Assembly: GCF_028372415.1 (NCBI RefSeq)
Contig: NC_092875.1
Coordinates: forward strand, 52,956,271-53,020,270
Source of the DNA: Notamacropus eugenii
Lineage: Eukaryota; Chordata; Mammalia; Diprotodontia; Macropodidae
DNA: 64,000 nt
Direction of reading: 5' to 3'
This document shows, one piece after another, positions 53,791 to 64,000 of the stretch; within the stretch, counting starts at the first letter, position 1, and every line of letters begins with the position of its first letter. A program made the translations under genes and the position numbers. The notes beneath the pieces are model-generated. The model ran no database searches. It was not told the origin of the DNA and was given only the letters and a program-made list of their open reading frames with translations.

Positions 53791-54615
53791 AAATATTCCA
53801 TTACATTCATACACCACAACTTGCTAAATGATTACACAACTGACAAGCATCTACTTGGTTTCCCATTCTTTTCTATTGTAATTTGCATCACAATGAATAT
53901 TTTAGCATCCATGTATTTTCCTAGGTATATATGTCTAGTACTGGGAGAATCATTAGGATAGAAATCTGGAAGAGATCTTCAAGATTATCTCATTTTATAG
54001 GTGAGGATAGTGAGACTCAGAGAACCTTAGTGACTTGTTCAAGGGCAGTCAATTAATAAATAACAGGACAAGCACTTCAACATGGACCTTCCAACTCCAT
54101 AGCCTATTCTTTCCACTACACTAGACTGCCACCTGTCAATCAATAAACATTTACAATGGTTCTACTATGTGCCAGGCACTGTGCTAAGCACTGGGGATAT
54201 GAAAAGAGGCAAAAATAGTACTTGTCCTCAAGGAAATCATAATCTAATGACCTACATTGAAGGCCCAAGCTGTACAGTTCATAAACAGAAGAACTGGACC
54301 CCAAATTCAGGGGTTCTAACTCAATCCAGGGCTCTTTTCACTGCTTCCCACAGACCCTCCCTTGCCCTCACTGTCTTCTCCCCCAATCAGCCTTTGGGAC
54401 CCTACACTAACTTCTCATGCATTGACCACTAATAATTACCTATTCACCCTTCACCCACTCATCCTACAGCAGAAAATCATAACTCCTCAACCTGACATTC
54501 AAAGCCTTAATCAACTTAGATGCTGTCCAGTTAGAGTGCTTCTCCCAGTCCTTAGACCAGAGACTGCTGGCCTCTTCCTGTTCACTGAACATGTCACATG
54601 TTTTGTCTTTTCTTA
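53790..54615. mobile_element. Cluster: L1 (-), MIR (-), L2 (-), L2-like (+)
   Basis: 53790-53945 is antisense L1 3' text (attacattcatacaccacaa). 53950-54137 is antisense MIR (ataggtgaggatagtgagac). 54137-54250 is an antisense L2 3' end (caatcaataaacatttacaa, gtgccaggcactgtgctaag). 54330-54610 resembles sense L2 (tgacattcaaagccttaat). Confidence 0.65.
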
Positions 54616-54809
54616 ACTGCAATTTTTTTTGTTCTGAATTTGACAAACACCAATGTATAGGATTTGATATACCAAGAAGAATGGGAAAAGAGAATTGTGC
54701 ATAAAACTATGCATCTTCATTACATGCAGCTTGGTTCTTTTTGTTCCAAAGCTATCCTGAATGTATTTCTCTCCGAGTCTCCCTCTGCTTTCATCTGTTT
54801 AGTTTAAAA

Positions 54810-55605
54810 ATAAACAGTTTCATTGACGTTCATATCATGCTTCTCTTTTCTTTTTTCTTTTTGTAGCTTTATCATTCCTCCCTCTCTCCTCTTCAGTTTT
54901 CCCCTTCCAAAAAAAATAAAGAAAACCCTCCCTTGCACTAAACAGGCAAGCAAAACATTTCCACAAATGTGCCTCTCATTCTGTATATCTCAGGAAGTGG
55001 AAAACATATTTTACCTTCAGTGCTGTGTAGTCATGATTGGTCATTGAATTGATCACACTTCTTAAATCTTACAAAACTGCTTTTCTTTATAATTTGTAGC
55101 CACTGTTTAAATTGATCTCTTGGCTCTGCTCACTTTTTTTTATATCATTTCATGCAATTTTTCATCTGTGCCTTTCATAATTTGTTATACAACAGTATTC
55201 CATTAGATTCACAAACCATATGAATCTTTCATCTCTTTAAGGTATATGCCTATTAATGGTACTGCCAGGTCAAAGGATGTGCATAGTTTTGTGACTTCTG
55301 GGATAAAGGTCCAAAATCCTTTCTAGAATAGTTGTACCACCAATTCACAGCTTCTTCAACCATTCATTTGCGTGCCTATCTTCCAACATCCCCTCAATAA
55401 TTGTCATTTTTCCTTTCTTGCAATCTTTGCAAATCTGATAGGTGTGAAATGAAATTTACAGTTGTTTTCATTTATACTTCTCTATTAGTGTATGAAGCAC
55501 TTTTCCACACAGCTGTTGATGACTGACTTGTCTTTTGAGAATTGTTTATTCATATCTTCTGGCTTTTTGTCTATTATGCAATGGCTCTTCTGACATATTT
55601 AGATC
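54810..55605 (-). mobile_element. LINE-1 3' end, antisense, old
   Basis: gttatacaacagtattccat, ggtcaaaggatgtgcatagt and gcaaatctgataggtgtgaa follow the antisense L1 3'UTR and ORF2 end. Confidence 0.75.
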
Positions 55606-55624
55606 AGTCATTCAACTAGAATTC

Positions 55625-55722
55625 ATTAAACCCTCACTCAAAAAACAAAGTCAAGTGCAAGTCATGTCATTATTTCTCTGATGGCATGGTCTTCTTCGAC
55701 AAAGAAGGATGAACACACATAC
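55625..55722 (+). mobile_element. SINE tail (RTE-like), sense
   Basis: gtcaagtgcaagtcatgtca and atggcatggtcttcttcgac, very close to the tail at 1134-1200. Confidence 0.8.
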
Positions 55723-56995
55723 ATTAAACACCTACAATGAGCTGGGCACTGGGGTAATTACTGAGGACACAAAAAGAAATCCACTCCCTGATCTCAAGGA
55801 GCTCATGGTCTAATGCAGAGACGACATGTGAACTACTAATAAGATACATATTCCTTAAACTGGAGATAAATTCAGAATGAAGGCACCACGATGAAGGAGG
55901 ACTAGGAAAGGATTCTCACATAATGTAAGACTTTATCTGAGACTTGAAGGATGCAAGAAGACAGAAATAAGGAAGGAATAGTGTTCTAAGCAAGGGGGTC
56001 AGCCAACAAAAATGCTGAGTTGGGAGATGGAGTATCTTAAAAAAAACTGTAAGGATGTCACTGGAACATAGAGTGCAAGGATAGGAGTAAGTTGTAATAA
56101 GATTGGAAGTCATGAAGTTTAAAAGTTAGAGAATTTTATATTTAATTGTGAAGATAATAGAGAACTAGTTATATTTTGTTTTTAATGGGGAGGGGAATGA
56201 CATGGTTAGTCCTTTATTTTAGGAAGATCAATTTGTCAGTTAAATGAAGGATGGATTGGAGTGGAAAAACACTTGAGACAGGGAAACCAAAAGGCCATCT
56301 ATTATACAGTTGAAGTGTAAGTTGATGAAGAGAGAAGGGGACATATATAAGAAATATTATAAAAGTAGAAACAACAAGATTTGGCAATCAATTGGATATG
56401 GGGTGTAAGAAGAAATTAAAAGTTAAATATGAAACCTAGATTATAAGCCTGGTGACTGATGCCTTCAAGACTAATACAAAAGCTAAGGAGAGGGGACGGG
56501 TGAAGGGGGAGGCAAAATAATGAGCTTGGTTTCCAACATGTCAGCATTTCAGATGTCTACGGGACATCCAGTTCAAGACCTACAATAGATATTTGGAAAT
56601 GAACTGGTGGTTGGGAGAGAAATAGGGACTAGACAAGTAGATCTGAAAGTCATCTACATAGAGAAGATCATTGAAATCCTAGGATCTGATGAGATCACCA
56701 AGTGAAATAATATATAGAGAAAAGAGGGCATAGGACACCAGAAAAGGAGGACTCAGGTTGGAAGAGAATCAGAAGAAAACAGTATGATGAAACCTAGAGA
56801 TGGCAGAATATCAAGGACAAGATGATGAACTATAATGTTGAAGGCTGCAGAGTAGTCATTAAAAATGAGGATTGAGACCAGGCTATTGGATTTGGCAATT
56901 AAGATGTCATTGGTACTTTTGGAGGGAGAAGTTTGGGTTGAATAATAAGATCAGAAGCCATACTGCAAAGATTTAATTTTAAAGGATAAAAGACA
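55722..56995 (-). mobile_element. L2 LINE, antisense, about 1.25 kb
   Basis: Runs from the antisense 3' end (cctacaatgagctgggcact, tgatctcaaggagctcat) through gcatttcagatgtctacgg to the reverse-transcriptase region (gttgaaggctgcagagtagt, gatttggcaattaagatgtc). Confidence 0.8.
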
Positions 56996-56999
56996 GAGA

Positions 57000-57290
57000 G
57001 GTATGAATACATTGGTGATGGAAGCTCATCAGGAGCATGCTGCAAAGCATTTCAGTACTCAGAAAGAAGCCGTGCGTCAAAGCAAGAGGAAATCTCAGAA
57101 TTGTTTGGGGCTTCGCCAGCACCGTGACCAGGGCAAAAAAGAACTGGCAGTTTTGTCTCTCACTTTCCAGAACCCGGTTGCAAATCTTGCAGATCAAGGG
57201 TGGAGTGAAAAGACAACTTGTGTAAGGATGGTGTTCTGGTTAGGGGGGGCACAAATGGCATAGCAGGAAAAGAGGATATTGAGAAGCCAA
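57000..57290 (+). other. Unassigned stretch with an 86-codon open frame
   Basis: The open frame 57003-57263 has a Gln/Lys-rich translation (QEHAAKHFSTQKEAVRQSKR) and a few CpGs, unlike the L2 before it. No start context, splice sites or family similarity is visible. Probably chance or an unnamed repeat. Confidence 0.25.
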
Positions 57291-57490
57291 AATTTCCCCA
57301 CAGCTCTGATCTTTTCATCAGAAAGTCCTGTATTATGCTAAAAGTTCATTTCCCCCATGTCTTTATAATTGACTTTGCAGGCTAAGTTATTTTTGGTTAT
57401 AAGCACATATCAATTACCTTCTGGAATATCGTGTTCCAGGTTCTTCTCCCCTATATGGTGTTGGCTACTAAATAACATGTGACTGTCACT
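57290..57490 (-). mobile_element. L1/HAL1 ORF1 fragment, antisense
   Basis: tatcaattaccttctggaat, atcgtgttccaggttcttct and gtgttggctactaaataaca parallel 36300-36400 in order. Confidence 0.6.
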
Positions 57491-58870
57491 GCACTTCCTT
57501 AGAATTTAGACCAGATTTCTGCCATCGTCAAGGTCTAAGGAAAGATTCTCCCAGTGGATGTGGATTGTCAGGTATCAGCTGATCAGTGAGAACTGAGACT
57601 GGGTACCTCACAATTCAGGGGAGGTCAGAACACAGTGTTCACTGACAAGACGAGACAAGTCTCTAATCTCTGAAACAGGGAATACAGATAAGACCAGTGT
57701 CTTATATGTACATCCACTGTAGCCATGAAACTTGCACTTTCTTAAATAAATGGAACTGATAGACTAGAGATTACCAGGGGGAACAGTTTTCACAATAAAA
57801 ATCCCTTGTTCTAGACAAAAGAAAAAATAGAGCCTTTAAAATATTTTTCACTGTATGAATGAGTGGATGCTGGCAATAGATGTTCATTCTTTCCCCTTTG
57901 ATGTGTATTTGTGATGGAGTCTGCTCAGTTAAGGAAGTGTTCAGTCTTAACAGAGAGTCAATTTTTAAAAGAAAAGGAGGTTTTTCAGTGACTCCCAAAA
58001 CCCCAGAATCTCTGCTTTCACTACCACTTTATCTTGTGCTTGATAATTTCCTCCCTAAGAGTGTAAGCCTTTCTGTCTTCTCTCTCTTCCTCTTGGAGAG
58101 GAAACATTTTTAGCCTTGGGGAAAGAATATCTGTGTTTAAGGAGAAGAGAACAGGGAGGGGGAGACAAAGTTTTTTCCACTGTAGAAATATTTAGGGGGA
58201 AAAGCAATACCTTTTAGCAGTTTGAGTATGACTTGCCTAAACACATGGGCCAATCTAAGTGATTTGGCAAAACTGAGTAGTTCACTAAATTAAACATGTG
58301 TAATGTGTATAGAGATTGAATTGTAATCATCTAAGTGCCTAAAAAGAATTGGAAAGGAAGAAAGGGAGAGAGTTGAAGGCACCTTATGACTACAGATTTG
58401 TAAGAAAGAAATCGAATTGAGCCAATGACTTGTGTGCCAAAATTTAAAACTGTAAAACTGGCAATTACCCTTCAGATGACCTGCTCACAAAGTTATGTAA
58501 TTAATTCAAGACTTTTCCAAAAAAGTAGAAGCCATGTGGAGCCAAAATTAGATCATAACTGGAACATGAAAAACATGATTGGAAACAGAGAAGTATAAGT
58601 GTAAACCAAGTCCCAAAGATTACTGCTATGGGTTCTATCGCATATCAGTTGATCAATTGATCAAGCTCTGCACCTGTGTAAGGGACAGAGCAGAGCTGGC
58701 AAGCATGAGATAGAGGAGAGCTCTCCAGACTTCTTGAGATTCTCTAAGCCTCTTTGTGTTTCAGGCTCCTCTGGCTTCTGCCTTGAGAGAGAAAATAGAT
58801 AATGTCAATCTCACTTCAGGTGGCTGAAGGAAAAGACTCTGGGAAGAAGCTAACATGAGAAAAGACTGCT
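57491..58870. other. No recognised gene
   Basis: About 1.4 kb with no feature that I can support; the open frames at 57771-57998 and 57880-58113 overlap on opposite strands. The right end (58630-58870) may belong to family B. Confidence 0.4.
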
Positions 58871-58879
58871 TTCTCCATC

Positions 58880-59245
58880 ATGTCCGCATACCCAGCACGT
58901 TATGCTAGAGAAATCAGAAACTTGCCTTTCTGTCTCTCTCTCCTGGTTGAGCTGAGTTACCCTACTCCCAAAGGGAGGGTTTCTTCACTTTATATTATCT
59001 GGTGTATGTTTTCATATGTATATTGATTTCTCTGATTTCCTTGGGGTGAGGGGAGCTATTAACTTAGATAAATGTGTTTCTTGGTTACCTACTATGTGTA
59101 TTCACTGTGCAACTGATATTTGGTGGGAAGGAAATTAAGCCTTGCATATAAAGTTTTGGGTCTTATTCCCCTCAGTTAATGAAACAATCACCAGAAGTTA
59201 GCTTAAACCTGAGAACCACATCTCCTAAACTAATAATATTTAAGG
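58880..59245 (-). repeat. Family B copy 2, inverted relative to copies 1 and 3
   Basis: The reverse complement matches 60245-60490 closely (aagaaacacatttatctaag, acaccagataatataaagtg, ctcagctcaaccagg). It also matches copy 1 over gtttaagctaacttctgg. Confidence 0.75.
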
Positions 59246-59645
59246 GAGAAGACTGATATAACTCTAACCTGATACCCAGGGTGTATAGGATATTCAGGGA
59301 GAATTAGCAGCTCTGGTGTGAGGGCTGCCCATCCACCTTTAGTGTCCACCTGATTCACCCAACTCTCACCTGTGGCTCCAAGAAGCTGTGGCATGCACAG
59401 CAGCCATACCCCAGTAAATTGTCTTGGCAGATGGGTTAAACCAGGTTGAGGGGAACTAATCAGTCTCATACCTGTCAGTGAGTTAGAAGGATGTCTACCC
59501 TCCCAAGCATTCCCTTGTGGAATGGGCAGATGAGGACTATTTGTTTCAATGGCTATGAAGGCAGCTGAGCAGACACTGGGGAGCATTTAGTACTTGGTCA
59601 GACATCAAAGAGTCTAATGTCATCTGCATACACAGCCATACACAG
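59246..59645. other. No recognised gene
   Basis: The minus open frame 59230-59586 (118 codons, starting near MLPSVCSAAFIAIETNS) has no recognisable domain and spans the edge of the repeat; not supported as a gene. Confidence 0.4.
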
Positions 59646-59649
59646 CCAT

Positions 59650-59800
59650 CTTGACATTGGACTTTGATGACTGGAAAAGAGAGTGAGCCTGATGATTTTA
59701 CACAACTCCACCTCACTTAAATCCAATCCATGCACAAGTCAAGACATCACCCTTGATGTCACCGGTCTTTGAAAATGAAAGCTGAGCAACAACAATCCAG
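59650..59800 (+). mobile_element. RTE-tailed SINE fragment, sense
   Basis: ctcacttaaatccaatccat, gtcaagacatcacccttgat, ending gagcaacaacaa. Confidence 0.75.
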
Positions 59801-60034
59801 AACCCCCTCCCTCTGAGGAGAGCAGAGTGACCAACTTCTGGTTCCAGCCTCCTGCTTCCCTTCATGGAACAAACTAAAGAAAGAGAAATATGAGGGCAGA
59901 AGGGGTTAGAGATGTCTCTTCTTCCTATCTCTGAGCCACACAATGAAATCCGACACTATGTGTGAGGGAAAGCTCTCACAACATAAAATGAATAAATTCA
60001 TGTGGTGAATCCAAAAAAGGGGGTGGAAGCAAGC

Positions 60035-60250
60035 AATGATTAAGCACTTATGATGTGTCACGAACTTTATGAACATTATCTCATTTTATCCTCTCAACAA
60101 GCCTGGGAGACAGGCGCTATTATGATACCCACTCTACAGGTAAGGAAATTAAAGCAGACAGAGGGTAAATTACTGAGCGTCCAAGGTCACACGGTTAATA
60201 AGTATTTGAAGTGGCATTTGAATTCAGACATTCTTGACTCCATACATAGT
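60035..60250 (-). mobile_element. MIR, antisense
   Basis: aacattatctcattttatcc, ctacaggtaaggaaattaaa, ggtcacacggttaataagta. Confidence 0.8.
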
Positions 60251-60490
60251 AGGTAGTCAAGAAACCCATTTATCTAAGTTAATAGCTCCTCCCCCTTCTC
60301 AAGGAAACAGAGAAATCAGTATACATGGGAAAACATACACCAGATAATATAAAGTGAAGAAACCCTCCCATTAGGAGTGAGGTAACTCAGCTCAACCAGG
60401 GGAGAGAGAGAGTTCCAGATCCCACCAAAAGACAAGTCTCTGATTTCTCTAGCATACCAAGCTGGGTATTGAGACATGATGGAGAGTGAA
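60250..60490 (+). repeat. Family B copy 3
   Basis: Direct-orientation partner of the inverted copy at 58880-59245, with the same order of words. Confidence 0.75.
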
Positions 60491-60599
60491 ACCTCGATCC
60501 ATCATGCTACCTAGCAGTGAAATATCAAATCAAAACAAAGAGAAATGTAGTGACTTGCAACAGAGTTGGGCTGGGTTGCAAGATAATCAATCTGTCAGA

Positions 60600-60715
60600 G
60601 ACAAAGACAGAAAAAGAGAGAGAGAAGGAGAGGGGGAGAGAGAAAGAGAGACAGAGAGACAGACAGAAACAGAAAGAGAGACATTGAAAGAGAGAGAAAA
60701 AGAGAGAGAATTAGA
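60600..60715. repeat. GA/GACA-rich microsatellite
   Basis: Imperfect GAGA, GACA and AGAA units; Arg/Glu and Ser/Leu open frames across it are artefacts. Confidence 0.9.
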
Positions 60716-60719
60716 GAAT

Positions 60720-61540
60720 TCATGGCACAATGTAGATGTGAAGGTCAGTAAATGAGAAGGAATGTACAGAAGTGATCTAGCCACTAAAAGAAAACCCCGA
60801 GAAACATGAAGCTGAAGAATAAAGACAAATACTGAATCTATGACCACCTAAGCTGGGGACAGTTTTCTAGAGAGATAGCTGGTATAAGGAAGCCTTCACT
60901 GAGAAGCTCTCAGTCATTGTAGGTTAGCACCTTCTTTGCAGTTCTGTAGTCTTAGAGAATTGCCTAGACCAGTAGTTTCCAAAGTGGGGACAGGGCTGTG
61001 AATCAGCCCTAAAGGGCATGTAAGCAACAAATCGGAGAGTGAAAAAATGGCATGCCATGGCATCTGACCCTGGCCCATTACAGCCAATCATTTGGACTTG
61101 TTAACAACACTATCCCCCTGACTGCCATATTCCTCATCCCTCATCTGTGCTACTTCCCAATCTCTTCCCCTTCTGAGCTAGAAGTCTGTCTGTCAGGGAA
61201 GTTCTAAGGGCTACAGGATGACTACAGCAGCAGCTGGGTAGGTACCTTTGGGAACATTTGCCTCCTACCACCTGCCCCCCAGATCACTTTGTGGTTGTGA
61301 TTACATCCCTCAAAGAGTGAACCCAGGATGAGCAAGAATGTATTATCATTGTACCATCTTTTCCTTTCAAGTCCACCCTTCTGATATACTTTCCTATTAC
61401 TGTCAGGGACACCACAATCTCTTCATTAACCCAGGTTCTTACAATTTGGAGACTTTTCTTCATCAACTAGGTGAAAAATATTCCATCACATCCAATTGGT
61501 TTTACATATCTATCTCCATAATATCTTTCGTATCTGTCCC
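60720..61540. other. No gene; possible decayed hAT end
   Basis: 60965-61020 (gtagtttccaaagtggggac) resembles the terminal repeat of mammalian hAT elements, but no matching partner end was found. The rest is anonymous. Confidence 0.3.
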
Positions 61541-61544
61541 TTGA

Positions 61545-61775
61545 CTTCACACGATGAGAGAAAGTGGATAGAGTGCTGCACCTAGACCCTAGAAGTGAGT
61601 TCAAATCTGAGGTCAGACATTTACTAAATGTGAAACTCTGGGAAAGTCATTTAACCTCTGTTTACCCCAGTTTCCTCATCTGGAAGATGGGGATGATAAT
61701 AGCACCTACCCTGTAGAGCTGCTGTGGGAATCAAGTGAGATGATATTTACAAAGTGCTTAGCACAGTGCCTGGTG
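61545..61775 (+). mobile_element. MIR/CORE-SINE, sense, near full length
   Basis: gtggatagagtgctgcacct, gagttcaaatctgaggtcag, cagtttcctcatctggaaga and gtgcttagcacagtgcctgg. Confidence 0.85.
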
Positions 61776-63340
61776 TGTATACATACATGTGTGCGTGTAT
61801 GTATTTCTTTTCTTCTCTCTTTCATACCCACCACCCCAATTCAATCCCTTTCCACCTCTTGACCATTACAATAGACCTCTAATTGCTCTCCCTCACTCAG
61901 ATTTCTTTCCACTCCCATCCATCCTTCTTGAAATATGACTCACTCCCAGTTAGTGAGATAACAAGAGCCATAAATTCCCCTTGGAAAAATGCTTGATACA
62001 AATGTCTGTCTTGTAAAGAGAACAACAGCCTCTAGCACTCATAAAAGGCATTTGAGAAAATCTAGAGCAAATTGGAAAAGAAAAGTTCATTAAATCAGTG
62101 AAAGGGGGCACATCCACATGCTAGAAACTGTCTGGGACAGGATACTAAGCCTGAAAAGACCCTTCCTTCCTTCCCAAGTAGTGGGAGAGACTTGAGATTT
62201 CTAATGACTTATAATCTCAATTTTCAGAGTTGCTAGCTTCCTGAAATGGATTTGGAAATAGCACCTGGAATCATGGAACAACACTGAGAGTGGAGAAACT
62301 CAGACTCTGATTTATATGACCTTTGAATGACTGATTAGAAGCAGTTATTATCCACTGCATAGTTGCTTTGTGTGGTGTATAGTAACTGTGTATAGTAATT
62401 AATATATATAGTAATTATAGTATATGTCTTTGTAATTTTGTCATTAATGAGTAGTCAATGTTGGTTTGATTTTTCAGGTTTGATTTTTTTGTTTGTTTGC
62501 TGTTTTTTTTAACGCAGTCAATATGGAGTGGCAACATAGGGAGACACATACATGGAGTCACTTTGCTTTTCCATGAAGATAATTTAGCAATATATTCAAC
62601 TGAATTAATGCTATTGATTCAAGCAGAGGCAAAATAAGTCTCTTTTGTATTTTAATTGCTTTTGCATGTTTTATGTTAGTGTTCTGTCTGTTCTGTCTAG
62701 ACAGATAGAGAGACAGACAGAAAAGGAATGACAGAGAGAAAGAGAGAAAACATTATAACATTGTAGGGACTCTGTTGGTCATCTACCCTGGGACACACTT
62801 TTCAGGCCATAATGACAGTCTCTTTGTTGTAGGAATCCTTTCCTGTCACCTTAGGGTTGCTTAAGTATTATATTAGGCAATAGCCTCCTCTGCCTCAGTG
62901 GAGTTAATTTAGGGATTCAGTATCAGGCCCATCCCTGCCTCAGTCCCTGACTAAGGAGCAGAGAAAGAGAAGGGACTAACCTGACCCTGCCCGTCTCCTG
63001 ACAGAAAGATGAAATGCTCAGGGTGCAGAGTGCAACATACATATTTGGACTATATATTACTACCATGTAGAAATTTATTTTGCTTGACCAAGCATATGTG
63101 TCATAAGGGTTTTGTTTGTCTTTTATGTTTTTAAATTGGGGGAAAAGGAGGGGAGAGAAAATAAATTTTTGTTAATTAAAAAATAAATTTAAAATATATT
63201 GTTAAAGGAAGATGGCTCTAAAATCAGTCAGCTCTATGGAAAGAGTTAGTGCTGAAGGAGTCCACTCTGAAGAGATGAAAAGAAAAGCAGTTACCAACAG
63301 TACCCTGAGGCCCCTTTCAGCTCTCCCAAAGTTTCTAATA
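61776..63340. other. No gene; microsatellite and a possible retroposon poly(A) end
   Basis: A short GACA/GAGA repeat lies at 62700-62745. A G-rich stretch followed by A-rich aaataaattt repeats at 63135-63195 looks like the 3' end of a retroposon, but its body is not identified. Confidence 0.35.
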
Positions 63341-63344
63341 TCTG

Positions 63345-63550
63345 TTAAGGTTGTTGTGTTTGTCCTTCATTTTCAAAGAGGACCATGATAGCAGAAAAGT
63401 GATGATGACATGACTTGCAGTTGACTTGGATTTGAGGGAGGGAGGGCTGTGCAATATCACCAGCTTCGTTTTCTCCTCCACAGCCCTCTGGATCCAGTGA
63501 CCTATTGAGTAACTCAGCTTGTCCTCTCCCTCTCCTCTTCAAAGGAAGGT
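63345..63550 (-). mobile_element. RTE-tailed SINE fragment, antisense
   Basis: tgtttgtccttcattttcaa, catgacttgcagttgacttg, gggagggctgtgcaatatca and ctctggatccagtgacc. Confidence 0.8.
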
Positions 63551-63629
63551 GAATTTTGATGGCTTGTAAGCTCCCCAGTTAGCTTGGGATTTATCGGCTA
63601 GATTCCTGCCTTCCTGTCTTTCATTCTTT

Positions 63630-63769
63630 CTTCCTCCCTCCCTCTACTTCCTTCCTTCCTTCCTTCCTTCCTTCCTTTCTTCCTTCCTTCCTTCCTTCCT
63701 TCCTTCCTTCCTTCCTTCCTTCCTTCCTTCCTTCCTTCCTTCCTTCCTTCCTTCCCTCCCTCCCTCCTT

Positions 63770-63842
<73 letters not shown>
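63630..63842. repeat. (CTTC)n and (CT)n compound microsatellite
   Basis: About 130 bases of CCTT units, then CCCT, then about 30 CT units. The minus-strand Arg/Glu/Lys-rich frame 63914-63621 is an artefact. Confidence 0.95.
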
Positions 63843-63845
<3 letters not shown>

Positions 63846-64000
63846 ATTTCTTCTCACCCATTTCACTCCTAAACTCATAGACTGGACCACAATAGGTCCC
63901 TGCCCAAACTCCACTTAATGCCTATATTTTGGGCCCTCCTGCTTCAAAGTGAATGTCAATGGTAACTGTTTCTCTTTGTAACAGCAACCCTGAGGGTCTT

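Noticed and set aside
57003-57263. 86-codon frame, Gln/Lys rich, possible processed gene
   Set aside because: No similarity recognised, no upstream ORF continuity, and it sits between L2 and L1 fragments; kept only as an unassigned stretch.
59230-59586. 118-codon minus frame
   Set aside because: It begins in anonymous DNA and ends in a family B repeat; no domain, splice signal or conserved motif.
60965-61020. hAT transposon end
   Set aside because: Only one end resembles a terminal repeat and the match is short; kept as a low-confidence remark.
63621-63914. 97-codon Arg/Glu then Lys/Glu/Gly repeat frame
   Set aside because: Microsatellite artefact with no flanking coding signal.
1-64000. 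CRISPR arrays, tRNA or rRNA genes, riboswitches, bacterial operons
   Set aside because: Nothing fits: tandem repeats are simple microsatellites without spacers, tRNA-like text belongs to SINE heads, and the gene structure is eukaryotic.

Overview
The window is mammalian genomic DNA, most probably from a marsupial. It has long introns with GT-AG splice sites. It is full of LINE-1 fragments with a metatherian look, HAL1-like half-L1s, L2, MIR/CORE-SINEs, CR1/L3 LINEs and tRNA-derived SINEs with an RTE-like 3' tail, a combination typical of marsupials. There is no operon structure, no CRISPR array and no bacterial gene. Family names come from recognition by eye, not from a database search, and repeat ends are approximate unless a target-site duplication (TSD) is given.

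The only host gene I can support is a ceramide synthase on the + strand. Ten coding exons between 33101 and 48343 splice in frame into a 394-residue protein. It has the CerS layout: an N-terminal membrane segment, a Hox-like domain, then a TLC/Lag1 domain with the paired histidines and the HDxSD motif. The sequence and the 394-residue length point to CERS4. A GC-richer, CpG-containing stretch at about 12.4-13.3 kb ends in a perfect CAG|GTAAGT donor at 13294. It is the best candidate for the promoter and non-coding first exon, which would give a first intron of about 19.8 kb.

Layout. 1-12 kb: L1 and HAL1 fragments, one SINE inserted into an L1, an LTR-like insert and anonymous DNA. 12.2-13.3 kb: putative promoter. 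13.3-33 kb: inferred 5'UTR intron, holding MIR, L2, L1 and RTE-tailed copies, a hAT MITE, a direct duplication of about 1.1 kb, and a HAL1-like element split by a solo LTR just upstream of the ATG exon. 33-48 kb: coding exons. The intron after coding exon 1 holds a nested L1-in-L1 structure, and later introns hold L2, MIR and CR1/L3 relics plus two long pyrimidine tracts. 48-64 kb: the 3' flank, made of fragmentary L2/MIR/L1, anonymous repeat families and large microsatellites, with no convincing gene.

I do not see a new multi-gene system. The most interesting points are the CERS4 sequence differences, the retroelement pile-up against its first coding exon, the self-targeted L1 insertion with a clean TSD and microhomology, a duplicated segment with an unusually well conserved core, a decayed copy of promoter-proximal DNA, and several unnamed dispersed repeat families with copies far apart in the window.
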